Source: Flavobacteriales bacterium UBA3364 (GTDB taxonomy: Bacteria; Bacteroidota; Bacteroidia; Flavobacteriales_F; PHOS-HE28). From it: DNA of 64,000 nt. The position numbers were made by a program, and so were the translations under genes. Of this stretch, positions 53,203 through 61,275 are shown in pieces. The stretch is from assembly GCA_002360495.1 (NCBI GenBank), contig DEQO01000055.1:95905-159904 (forward strand). The letters are read 5' to 3'. Position 1 is the first letter of the stretch; every line of letters begins with the position of its first letter. The notes beneath the pieces were generated by a model. The model worked only from the letters and a program-made list of their open reading frames with translations, was not told the DNA's origin and did not search any database.

Positions 53203-54903
53203 ATGACCAACCGGACCTCCTCCACTGCGGCTGTGGCATTCGCCATCGCAGCATCCTGTGCATCCTTTCTCGATCTCCACGCTCAAGGGGGGTGCCTGCC
53301 TCCGACCGCGATCTTCACTGCCGCGCAGACCAGCCCTGTGCAACTCTGCGAAGGAGAGTCGCTCACCTTCGATGGATCGGCCAGTTATGCATCGCCGGGG
53401 CAAACCGTCGACCAGTGGATATGGGTGCGCGGGGTCAATGGGGTCGACACCACAACGGGCCCCATTGCTTCTTTCCCTTTCGAGGTGGGCGGAGTGCATA
53501 AGGTCTACTTGATCGTGGTGGACGATATCGGTTGTGCAAGTCTTGTTTCCGATACGACCGTCGTACTCGTCAGTCCCACGCCTTCCTTCGCCGGGACAAC
53601 GGCTCCCCAATTGGCCTGCGAAGGGAACCCGGTGGCCTTGACAGGTATGGCAACCCAAGCACCCATGGTGGGCAGTCCCGTTGGCTGTTCGTCAGAGGAC
53701 AACGGGGTTGACCTGCTCGATTACCCGGCCACATCCATTTCCCCATTGCAGATCGTCGCAAGTCCGGCTGCCGTGCTCACGGACATTGCCCAATTGGGTG
53801 ACATCTGCCTCGATATGGAGCACTCCTATTTGGGTGATCTTGTACTCGTGGTCTCTTGTCCCAATGGCAATAGTGTTGCCCTGCATCAACAGGGTGGTGG
53901 CAGCACTTTCCTTGGTGATGCGAACGACTCCGACGATGCCAATAATATCGTTCCCGGGACCTGTTTCCAGTACTGCTTCGGACTCGATCCGGAATTCGCA
54001 ACACTTGCCGAATCCACGGAAGGAGGTCTTACACCGAACGTAATACCGACCAGCCAGGGCGTGGCCATCGCCCCAGGTCGGTATGCCAGCGTGGAACCCT
54101 TGGCCCAACTGCTGGGCTGCCCACTGAACGGAACATGGACCTTTTCCTCCATTGACAATGCCGGGGTGGACAATGGCTACCTCTGCGGTTGGTGCATTTC
54201 CTTCGGTGACGGGTCGGACAGTTCATACATCGATCAGGGTCCCGTCCTCGGCTCCAGTGCCGATTCCTCCTATTGGAGCGGACCCGGCATAACGAACGAT
54301 CCGTCGCATCCCGGACTGGCCACCTACGCACCGGGCGTCGGCATCCAGACCCTCGGATATACGGTACTGGACAGCTATGGGTGCGTACACGACACCACTT
54401 TCACGGTTTCCGTGGGCATCGATCCGGTGGTGACCATCACCAACCAACCCGAACTTGGTCTGGTATGCGCTTCGGCCAACGGCACCGTCGACTACCAGTG
54501 GAGCTTCAACGGAGAGGTCATCCCTGGCGCCGCCGGGTCATGCGTCACCCCTCCCTTTGGTGGGCTCTTGAGCGTTACCGCGACCAATGAACAGGGTTGT
54601 TCGGGGGAGGCCTCTTTGATCATCACGGGGATCACCCCTGCCGATGATCCGACCGGCCCTTTGCTTCATGTGTCCCCCATCCCGAACGACGGCACCTTCA
54701 CCATCCACATCAAGAACGTCGATGCCCCGAACGCCTTGCTGCGCGTTCTGGACATGACCGGTCGTGCCGCACATACCCAACAGCTCGGGCACGTGCGGGG
54801 AGAAGTGAGCATCCCTGTTTCCATGGATGTCGCACCCGGTGCGTACTTGGTCGAGCTGATCGGCGACGGCCGGAAGATGGCACGGCGGATCATCGTTCGC
54901 TAG
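53203..54903 (+). CDS. Secreted PKD/P-domain protein with T9SS sorting domain (paralogue of the upstream gene)
   Basis: 566 residues with a signal peptide ending near LDLHAQ. It repeats the upstream protein without the CUB domain: PKD-like (about 30-125), P domain (about 195-340, GDICLDMEHSYLGDLVLVV and GVDNGYLCGWCISFGDG), Ig-like part, and T9SS domain (about 488-566). The two proteins share long stretches of near-identical pattern, so they arose by tandem duplication. The 21-bp gap suggests a shared message. The function is likely adhesion or binding on the cell surface, by inference. Confidence 0.85.
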   Translation: MTNRTSSTAAVAFAIAASCASFLDLHAQGGCLPPTAIFTAAQTSPVQLCEGESLTFDGSASYASPGQTVDQWIWVRGVNGVDTTTGPIASFPFEVGGVHKVYLIVVDDIGCASLVSDTTVVLVSPTPSFAGTTAPQLACEGNPVALTGMATQAPMVGSPVGCSSEDNGVDLLDYPATSISPLQIVASPAAVLTDIAQLGDICLDMEHSYLGDLVLVVSCPNGNSVALHQQGGGSTFLGDANDSDDANNIVPGTCFQYCFGLDPEFATLAESTEGGLTPNVIPTSQGVAIAPGRYASVEPLAQLLGCPLNGTWTFSSIDNAGVDNGYLCGWCISFGDGSDSSYIDQGPVLGSSADSSYWSGPGITNDPSHPGLATYAPGVGIQTLGYTVLDSYGCVHDTTFTVSVGIDPVVTITNQPELGLVCASANGTVDYQWSFNGEVIPGAAGSCVTPPFGGLLSVTATNEQGCSGEASLIITGITPADDPTGPLLHVSPIPNDGTFTIHIKNVDAPNALLRVLDMTGRAAHTQQLGHVRGEVSIPVSMDVAPGAYLVELIGDGRKMARRIIVR

Positions 54904-54976
54904 CGACTCCGTCGCCACCGGCTGAACCATGCGCCACCGGCAGGTGTACTTGACGGAGCGGCCCCATCGCTTGACT

Positions 54977-54984
54977 TAGCTTTG
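54977..54984 (+). promoter_or_regulatory. -7 promoter element before the DUF4175 gene
   Basis: TAGCTTTG matches TAnnTTTG and lies 45 nt before the ATG at 55030. A TTG at 54950-54952 lies 24 nt upstream, slightly farther than usual. Confidence 0.5.
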
Positions 54985-55029
54985 CTGTGCAACATGCGTT
55001 GCGGCACGGCCGTTGAGGCCCATTGAAGG

Positions 55030-58000
55030 ATGCGTACCGATACCGACCTGCTGATCACCAAATTGGATGCCTTCATCCGGAAGTTCTACAAGGACCGGCT
55101 GATCCGTGGGGTACTCTATAGTGTTGGTCTGCTGGTCGCCTTTTTCCTGATCGCCGCCCTGCTGGAATACGCCGGTCGTTTCGGCACAGGTGCGCGCACC
55201 GCCCTGTTCTGGGGGTCCTTGACCGCTGCGGCCGTGGTGATCGTGCGCTTCATCGCCATCCCCCTCGTGAAGCTCTTCCACCTCGGCAAGGTGATATCGC
55301 ACGAGGAAGCCGCCAGCATCGTGGGTACGCATTTCAGCGAGGTGAAGGACAAGTTGCTGAACACACTGCAGCTTCGTGATATGGCATCCGCGCAGCCGCA
55401 GCAACGCGAGCTGATCGAAGCGGCCATCGCGCAACGCAGCCGGGAACTGGGACCTATTCCCTTCGCCAATGCGATCGACCTGAGGCGCAACACACGCTAC
55501 CTCCGGTATGCACTGCCACCATTGGCCGTGCTGGTCGTGTTGCTCTTCGCTGCACCCAGCTTGATCACCGGACCTACGAAGCGCTTGATCGACCATGGCA
55601 GCGAATTCCTGCCAGAAGCACCTTTCCGGTTCGTGTTGCTGAACGACACGCTGGAAGTGCCCGAGGACCAGGACTACGAAGTGACCGTGGAGATCCAGGG
55701 ACAGGCGATCCCGCAGCAGGTGGACCTGGACATCGATGGCCAGCGCATCCCGCTGGTGAAGAAGGATGCAGTGCGTTTCACCCACCGCTTTCGCAACGTA
55801 CAGGAGACCGTGGACTTCCGCTTTTCCGCAGAGGGCTTCAACTCCGAGACCTATACACTGCGCACGATTCCCGATCCGCTGTTGCTCGATTTCAGCATGG
55901 CTTTGGAATTTCCGGGCTACCTCGGCAGACCGAACGAAACGGCGAGCAATACCGGCGACCTCACCGTACCCGCCGGTACACGCATCACCTGGAGCGTGAA
56001 CGCCCGCAGCGCCGACGCGTTGGACATGGCCTTCGACGATACAACGTTCACACTACAGCCGACCGCAAGCGATGCCGGCCGTGGCAGTTTCCGAAGCAGC
56101 CGTCGTTTCCTGCAAAGCCGCACCTACCGCATGGCACCGCGCAACGGCGATCGGACCGCACGCGATCCGCTACAGTACCGTGTTGAAGTGGTACCCGACC
56201 TCTACCCCACGATCAACGTGGAAACGAAGACGGACAGCACCGCGCTCAAGCGCCTCTTCTACCGCGGCGAACTGGGCGATGACCATGGCTTCAAACGCCT
56301 GCTTTTCCACTACCGGTTCGTGGCCGGCGGCGACAGCGTGCCTTCGGAACAGCGCAGTGGAGTGAAGGAACTGCCTATCGATCCGCGCAATACGCGACAG
56401 GAGTTCTTCCACAGTTGGGACCTCTACGGTTTCACGATCGCACCCGGAGACAAGATCGAGCACTGGTTCGAGGTATGGGACAACGATGGTGTGAACGGCA
56501 GCAAGAGCGCCCGCAGCACCCCTCAGGTCTTCGCCGCCCCAACGTTGACCGAGCTGGCCAGGCAGGAGGAACAACAAAGCGAGGCGATCAAGAGCAGCTT
56601 GAAGGAGAACATCAAGGAAGCGCAGGACCTGCAGAAGGAATTGGACAAGCTGCGCCGCGAACTGTTGGAGAAGAAAGAGGTGAACTTCCAGGACAAGCAG
56701 AAGCTGGAGAACGTCATGCAACGTCAACAGCAGCTGCAACAGGAGATCGAGAAGAGCACCGAACAGTTGCGCGAGAGCCAGCAGCAACAGCAGGAATTCC
56801 GCCCGAACGACGAGCGTCTGCTGGAGAAGCAGAAACAGGTGCAGGAGCTGTTCGAGAACGTGTTGAGCGAGGAAATGAAGGAGCTCTACCGCCAAGTGCA
56901 GGAGCTGATGGAAAAGCTGGACAAGGACAAACTGCAAGAGCAATTGCAGGAGATGAAAATGGACCAGGAGGACATCGAGAAGGAGCTGGACCGCGCGCTT
57001 GAGACCTTCAAACGGCTGGAAGTGGAGCAGAAGGCCGAAGACATCGTGAAGCAGTTGGAGGACCTTGCCGACAAGCAGGAGAAGCTGAGCGAGGAGACCA
57101 AGGAGGGAAAGACCGACCAGGAGGAACTCAAGAAGGAACAAGAGGAATTGAACAAGGAGATGGAGGAACTGCGCAAGCAGATGGACGAGCTGGAGAAGAA
57201 GAACAGCGAGTTGGAGGAACCTATGGACATCCCCAAGACCGACGAGAAGGAACAGGGCATCCAGGACGAGCAGAAGAAGAGCAGCGAGCAGCTGGACAAG
57301 AAGCAGAACCAGAAAGCAGGGGAGTCCCAAAAGAAGGCCGCCGAGGAGATGGAGCAGCTCGCCTTCGAAATGAAGAGCGCCATGGAGAGCAACGCCCAGG
57401 AGCAGCAGGAGGAGGACATGGATGCCCTGCGCCAACTTCTGGAGAACATCGTGCAACTGAGCTTCGATCAGGAGGGCGTGATGGCGGAACTCACCACCAC
57501 CACCACCAAAGACCCACGCTTTATCGAGCACGGCCGCACCCAGCGCAAACTGCGAGATGATGCCAAGGTGATCGAGGATTCGCTCTTCGCGCTGAGCAAA
57601 CGCGTGCCGCAATTGGAGAGCATCGTGAACCGTGAGATGAACGCCGTGAACGGGAACATGGACGAAGCCCTGCGCTTCCTTGGCGATGCACGGGCCAATG
57701 AACGGTACAAGCCCATGGCCGCCGACAAACAGCAGCACGCCATGACCAGCCTGAACAATCTGGCCCTGCTGCTGGACGAGGCCTTGCAACAGATGATGGC
57801 GCAGATGAACGCACAGGGCAAGCCCGGGAGTGGGTCGTGCAGCAAACCCGGTGGTTCCGGCAGCAAGCCCGGGGACAAGGCCAAGATGGCCAAGATGAAG
57901 GCCAACCAGGAGGCGTTGCAGAAACAACTGGAGCAGATGCGCAAAGCCATGCAGGAGGGAAAGAAACCGGGTGAGAAACCCGGCGAAAAGAACCCCGGTG

Positions 58001-58446
58001 GCATGGGCATGCCCGGCATGAGCCAGCAACTGGCCACCCTCGCCGCACAACAGGCCGCGATCCGAAAGGAGATGCAGAAGCTGGCCCAGGAACTGAACAA
58101 GGACGGCTCCGGTGCCGGAAATCCCTTGAACAAGCTGGCCGAGCAGATGGAACAGCAGGAGAAGGACATCGTGAACAAGCAGATCACCCCGGAGACGCTG
58201 CGCCGCCAACAGGAGATCATGACACGGCTGCTCGAGCATGAAAAAGCGGAGCGCGAACGTGAATTGGACCAGCAGCGCACCAGCAACGAGGGGAAGAACA
58301 CACCGGCCGCCGATCCGGCCCGCTATTTCGACTACCAACGGCGCAAGGCCCGCGAGGCCGAACTTTTACGAACAGTGCCCCCGGGATTGAAGCCCTACTA
58401 CCGCGATCGGGTCAATGCCTATTTCGGTACTTTTGACCGACCCTGA
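55030..58446 (+). CDS. DUF4175 family protein with long coiled coil
   Basis: 1138 residues. Two N-terminal membrane helices (about 25-45 and 55-77) and a third (about 165-185) are followed by beta domains (about 190-490). A very long Lys/Glu/Gln-rich coiled coil comes next (about 505-800), then a Gly/Lys/Pro-rich, low-complexity end (about 930-1000). The pattern NTLQLRDMA and EEAASIVGTHFSEVKDKLLNTL is that of DUF4175, often called 'ATPase' in older Bacteroidota annotations without Walker motifs; I see none here either. It is probably an inner-membrane protein with a periplasmic body. It heads a run with the RsbW-like ATPase and ybeY. Confidence 0.85.
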   Translation: MRTDTDLLITKLDAFIRKFYKDRLIRGVLYSVGLLVAFFLIAALLEYAGRFGTGARTALFWGSLTAAAVVIVRFIAIPLVKLFHLGKVISHEEAASIVGTHFSEVKDKLLNTLQLRDMASAQPQQRELIEAAIAQRSRELGPIPFANAIDLRRNTRYLRYALPPLAVLVVLLFAAPSLITGPTKRLIDHGSEFLPEAPFRFVLLNDTLEVPEDQDYEVTVEIQGQAIPQQVDLDIDGQRIPLVKKDAVRFTHRFRNVQETVDFRFSAEGFNSETYTLRTIPDPLLLDFSMALEFPGYLGRPNETASNTGDLTVPAGTRITWSVNARSADALDMAFDDTTFTLQPTASDAGRGSFRSSRRFLQSRTYRMAPRNGDRTARDPLQYRVEVVPDLYPTINVETKTDSTALKRLFYRGELGDDHGFKRLLFHYRFVAGGDSVPSEQRSGVKELPIDPRNTRQEFFHSWDLYGFTIAPGDKIEHWFEVWDNDGVNGSKSARSTPQVFAAPTLTELARQEEQQSEAIKSSLKENIKEAQDLQKELDKLRRELLEKKEVNFQDKQKLENVMQRQQQLQQEIEKSTEQLRESQQQQQEFRPNDERLLEKQKQVQELFENVLSEEMKELYRQVQELMEKLDKDKLQEQLQEMKMDQEDIEKELDRALETFKRLEVEQKAEDIVKQLEDLADKQEKLSEETKEGKTDQEELKKEQEELNKEMEELRKQMDELEKKNSELEEPMDIPKTDEKEQGIQDEQKKSSEQLDKKQNQKAGESQKKAAEEMEQLAFEMKSAMESNAQEQQEEDMDALRQLLENIVQLSFDQEGVMAELTTTTTKDPRFIEHGRTQRKLRDDAKVIEDSLFALSKRVPQLESIVNREMNAVNGNMDEALRFLGDARANERYKPMAADKQQHAMTSLNNLALLLDEALQQMMAQMNAQGKPGSGSCSKPGGSGSKPGDKAKMAKMKANQEALQKQLEQMRKAMQEGKKPGEKPGEKNPGGMGMPGMSQQLATLAAQQAAIRKEMQKLAQELNKDGSGAGNPLNKLAEQMEQQEKDIVNKQITPETLRRQQEIMTRLLEHEKAERERELDQQRTSNEGKNTPAADPARYFDYQRRKAREAELLRTVPPGLKPYYRDRVNAYFGTFDRP

Positions 58447-58452
58447 ACGCCC

Positions 58453-58890
58453 ATGGGAGCATTGACCGAAGAGTTGGAATTCACCCAGCGTATCGACTTT
58501 CCTGCAAAGGCAGAGAACATCGCCTTGGCCGAAAAGCTGATCGATGAGGCCTGTACGAAGTACAATGTCCACGAGAGCCACTACGGGGAGATCCTCATCG
58601 CCCTGACCGAGGCCGTGAACAACGCCATCCACCACGGCAACGCCCTGGACCCCTCCAAGACCGTGACCCTGGGCTATGAGGTGAAGGACGATCGCATCAT
58701 CTTCATGGTGCAGGACCAGGGGCCCGGCTTCGACTTCGAGCACCTGCCCGACCCCACCGACCCGCAGAACATCGAGAAGCCCCACGGCCGAGGTGTTTTC
58801 CTGATGCGTGCCCTCGCGAAGAGCGTGGAGTTCAGCGACAACGGAGCCACGGTGACCATGGCCTTCGGCCTGAAGCCCGTCCAGGAATAA
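58453..58890 (+). CDS. RsbW-like ATP-binding protein (GHKL anti-sigma-factor type)
   Basis: 145 residues. The Bergerat ATP fold is complete: the N box ALTEAVNNAIHHGN, the G1 box VQDQGPGF, and the G2 box HGRGVFLMRAL with the lid between. There is no phospho-acceptor domain, which is the anti-sigma kinase or RsbW/SpoIIAB-like layout. Its sigma or anti-anti-sigma partner is not in the window. In Bacteroidota it is often found before ybeY, suggesting shared expression rather than shared function. It lies 6 bp after DUF4175. Confidence 0.9.
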   Translation: MGALTEELEFTQRIDFPAKAENIALAEKLIDEACTKYNVHESHYGEILIALTEAVNNAIHHGNALDPSKTVTLGYEVKDDRIIFMVQDQGPGFDFEHLPDPTDPQNIEKPHGRGVFLMRALAKSVEFSDNGATVTMAFGLKPVQE

Positions 58891-58896
58891 CCACCG

Positions 58897-59322
58897 ATGC
58901 CGACCATCGCGTTCAAGGCCGAGGAAGTTCCCAACGCCTTCCGCGACCGCGCCACCATGAAGCGCTGGCTCCAACGTGTAGCACAGGACCACGGCACACG
59001 GATCGATCTGGTGTGCTACGTGCTCATGAGCGACAAGGCCCTGCTGCATTACAACCGCACCTTCCTGCAACACGACGAGTTCACCGATGTGATCACGTTC
59101 CCGGTGGAAAGCAACAACGGTGTGGCCGGTGATATCCTGATCAGTTACGATCGCATCCGGGAGAATGCCGCCACCTTCGGCGTTAGCGCCCAACTGGAGC
59201 TCCGGCGCGTGATGGTACACGGCCTGTTGCACCTCTTGGGGCACAAGGACAAGACCAAGGCCCAGCGCGCTACCATGCGCCAGTTGGAGGATCGTTACCT
59301 GGCGAAGCTCGGTCGTTCCTGA
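58897..59322 (+). CDS. ybeY: Endoribonuclease YbeY
   Basis: 141 residues with the core NRTFLQHDEFTDVITFPVE and the metal site MVHGLLHLLGHKDK. The site has His108 and His112, but the third canonical His (H-x3-H-x5-H) is replaced by Asp118. A His also sits at 116. I recall the same GxKD ending in other Bacteroidota YbeY proteins, so this is probably a lineage variant and not a loss. YbeY matures 16S rRNA and takes part in ribosome quality control. Confidence 0.93.
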   Translation: MPTIAFKAEEVPNAFRDRATMKRWLQRVAQDHGTRIDLVCYVLMSDKALLHYNRTFLQHDEFTDVITFPVESNNGVAGDILISYDRIRENAATFGVSAQLELRRVMVHGLLHLLGHKDKTKAQRATMRQLEDRYLAKLGRS

Positions 59323-59328
59323 AATAGC

Positions 59329-59362
59329 GAACGGGCCACCGCCTCCCGGCGATGGCCCGTTC
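59329..59362. terminator. Hairpin between the convergent ybeY and small secreted protein genes
   Basis: GAACGGGCCA (59329-59338) pairs with TGGCCCGTTC (59353-59362), a 10-bp stem with a 14-nt loop. It lies 6 bp after the ybeY stop and 17 bp before the end of the convergent gene. It probably stops transcription from both sides. T-runs are weak. Confidence 0.6.
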
Positions 59363-59379
59363 ACGAATTCAGCCAGTGC

Positions 59380-59871
59380 TTACTTGGTCTCCACCGGTGT
59401 TTCAGGCTTGGTATCCGTCGTGCTGCCCACTGTCGGCTTGGTGGAGGGCAACTCGCCTTTCAGGCGCTCCAGGGTGCGGATAGAGGTTGCATTCACCTCC
59501 TTGGCCTTGGACATCACTGCCGGGGCCGTTTTCTCCGTTGCCCCATTCACCAGACCAAGCTGGGTGTTGAGGTCCTTCTTAACGACCTTGATGCCTTCGG
59601 CCACCTTCAAGATCAGGTCCCTGCGCTCCCCTTCGGCACCCTCGGCCATCTTGTTGGCGGAGCCCAGCAGGTTGTCGGCGGAGGCCATGGTGTTCTTCAA
59701 CTCCGCAGACATGCTCTTCTTCTGTTCGGCGAGCTTGTCGGTCGGGGCCGGCTTCTGGGTGGTCGACGGTTTCGTCTGGACCGGTGTGGTGGTGGTGCCG
59801 CCGCCTTGGGCGCGCACATCCGTTGCGCAGAATGCGAGAACTGCAGCAGCGGCGAGAATGAAAGTACGCAT
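59380..59871 (-). CDS. Small secreted protein, paralogue A (163 residues)
   Basis: 163 residues from the ATG at 59871. A signal peptide MRTFILAAAAVLAFCATDVRAQ is followed by a Thr/Pro-rich stretch (TTTTPVQTKPSTTQKPAPT) and a long amphipathic, Ala/Lys/Glu-rich helical part (LKNTMASADNLLGSANKMAEG). The end is again Thr/Pro/Glu-rich. I recognise no domain. The next gene on the same strand encodes a protein of exactly the same length and pattern. An upstream 20-bp sequence is also shared. It is probably periplasmic; there is no T9SS domain. Confidence 0.75.
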   Translation of the reverse strand: MRTFILAAAAVLAFCATDVRAQGGGTTTTPVQTKPSTTQKPAPTDKLAEQKKSMSAELKNTMASADNLLGSANKMAEGAEGERRDLILKVAEGIKVVKKDLNTQLGLVNGATEKTAPAVMSKAKEVNATSIRTLERLKGELPSTKPTVGSTTDTKPETPVETK

Positions 59872-60024
59872 GATGTTGATTGGTGTTTGGGGTGTTGATG
59901 TTTTGAAAGTCCTTGTGTCCACGACAGCCAAAGACCGTGCCGTGAAGATAGACACCGGCCCGATCCCGCAATACTCCCGGCGCCCACACGTGAAAATGCC
60001 CGCTCTCCGACCTTGTCCTTGAAT

Positions 60025-60055
60025 GCAAAAGGGCCGCCTCGATGTGAGGCGGCCC
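60025..60055 (-). terminator. Intrinsic terminator after paralogue B
   Basis: GGGCCGCCTC at 60031-60040 pairs with GAGGCGGCCC at 60046-60055. On the minus strand the hairpin is followed by TTTTGC. It lies 25 bp after the stop of the upstream small gene (60080), so it ends that transcript before the next paralogue. Confidence 0.75.
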
Positions 60056-60079
60056 TTCCATGGGATCTGGAACGAAGCC

Positions 60080-60571
60080 CTACTTGGTCTGGGCCGGAAT
60101 GGTCGGTTTGGTGTCAGCGGGGGTGCTGGTGGATGTATCGGCCTTGGGCAATTCCGCCTTCAGGCTGGTCAGTTTGCGCACCGAGGCGGCATTCACCTCT
60201 TTGGCCTTGTTCAGCACGCCACTGATCGTCTTGTCCGTGGCTTTTTCAACCAGGCCGATCTGGTTCTTCAGATCGGTCTGGACGATCTTGGTGGCATCGG
60301 CAACGCGCATGATGGTGTTCAGCCGATCGCCTTCGCTGCCCTGGGCCATCTTGGTGGCCGTGGCGAACAGGTCGTCCGCACTGCCCAAGGTCTTGGTCAG
60401 TTCAGCGGTCATGTTCTTCTTCTGCTCGGCGAGCGAACTGGTCGGGGCCGGTTTCGGGGTCGGGTTAGACATCGGCTTCGTCTGGACCGGTGTGGTGGTG
60501 CCGCCTTGGGCGAGCACGTCCGTTGCGCAGAACAGAACAGCTGCAGCAGCGGTGAGGATGAGGGTACGCAT
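60080..60571 (-). CDS. Small secreted protein, paralogue B (163 residues)
   Basis: 163 residues from the ATG at 60571, with signal peptide MRTLILTAAAAVLFCATDVLAQ. It has the same layout as paralogue A: Thr/Pro-rich start, helical Lys/Ala-rich body (LAEQKKNMTAELTKTLGSADD, VLNKAKEVNAASVRKL) and a Thr/Pro-rich end. The two share clear residue identity over the whole length. The body contains two similar helical segments with KAKEVNAxSxRxL. Function is unknown. It has its own terminator at 60025-60055. A TACCTTCA element (minus strand) lies in the conserved upstream region. Confidence 0.75.
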   Translation of the reverse strand: MRTLILTAAAAVLFCATDVLAQGGTTTPVQTKPMSNPTPKPAPTSSLAEQKKNMTAELTKTLGSADDLFATATKMAQGSEGDRLNTIMRVADATKIVQTDLKNQIGLVEKATDKTISGVLNKAKEVNAASVRKLTSLKAELPKADTSTSTPADTKPTIPAQTK

Positions 60572-60623
60572 TATTGGTTGGTGTTTGGGGTTAGGTGTGG
60601 ATGTCCTTGTTGCGGTCCGGTTT

Positions 60624-60643
60624 CCAAAGACCGTGCCGTGAAG
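60624..60643 (-). promoter_or_regulatory. Conserved upstream block shared by both paralogue genes
   Basis: The 20-bp sequence CCAAAGACCGTGCCGTGAAG occurs here and again at 59928-59947, both about 53-57 nt upstream of a paralogue's start. On the minus strand it lies just after TACCTTCA or TATCTTCA elements. It was probably copied along with the gene and may hold the promoter or a leader. Confidence 0.5.
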
Positions 60644-60702
60644 GTAGTGGCTGTTCCCATTCCGGCTGTCACCAAGGAACAACTCCTCGCTTGAGCATGC
60701 AA

Positions 60703-60710
60703 TATCTTCG
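60703..60710 (+). promoter_or_regulatory. -7 promoter element before the PEBP gene
   Basis: TATCTTCG fits TAnnTTYG and ends 16 nt before the ATG at 60727. No convincing -33 element. Confidence 0.5.
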
Positions 60711-60726
60711 ACCAAACCCCTCGAAT

Positions 60727-61275
60727 ATGACCCGCACCGCAGCACTTCTTCCCGCCTGCCTTATCGCCCTGTCCATGATGGCACAACCCGGCACATTCAC
60801 CCTTCGCAGCGCGGATATCGGTGGCCAGGCTACCATGAAGCAGGTCTTCAATGGGTTCGGTTGCACCGGCGAGAACCAGAGCCCACAGTTGAACTGGTCC
60901 AATGCCCCGGAAGGGACCAAGAGCTTCGCCATCACGCTGTACGATCCCGATGCGCCCACCGGCAGCGGCTGGTGGCATTGGGTGGCGTTCGATATCCCGG
61001 CCGATACGAAGGAGTTGATCACCGGAGCGGGAACGCCCGGGCAGCCCGGCATGCCTACTGGTGCGGTGCAAAGCATGACCGATTTCGGCGGAACGGGCTA
61101 CGGCGGACCGTGCCCCCCACCCGGCCACGGCGCGCACCAATACATCTTGACCATCCACGCCCTGAAGGTGGAGAAGCTCGGCCTGGACGCCAAAGCCAGC
61201 GCACCCATGGTGGGCTTCAACCTCGGCCAGAACACCCTGGCCAAGGCCAGCATCGTGTTCTACTACGAACGCTGA
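60727..61275 (+). CDS. YbhB/YbcL family PEBP-like protein, secreted
   Basis: 182 residues from the ATG at 60727. A signal peptide (AALLPACLIALSMMAQ) precedes the PEBP fold. Characteristic motifs are LYDPDAPTGSGWWHWVAFDIP and GYGGPCPPPGHGAHQYILT, which form the ligand pocket. The family binds phospholipids or small anions; YbhB and YbcL are periplasmic in E. coli, and some forms modulate immune signalling. The substrate here is unknown. It converges with the nuclease gene, with no gap between the stops. Confidence 0.88.
   Translation: MTRTAALLPACLIALSMMAQPGTFTLRSADIGGQATMKQVFNGFGCTGENQSPQLNWSNAPEGTKSFAITLYDPDAPTGSGWWHWVAFDIPADTKELITGAGTPGQPGMPTGAVQSMTDFGGTGYGGPCPPPGHGAHQYILTIHALKVEKLGLDAKASAPMVGFNLGQNTLAKASIVFYYER

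Noticed and set aside
56170..58338. A 722-codon open frame on the minus strand across the DUF4175 gene
   Set aside because: It mirrors the Lys/Glu/Gln-rich coiled coil of the true gene (Leu/Phe-rich translation). It has no start context or family pattern.
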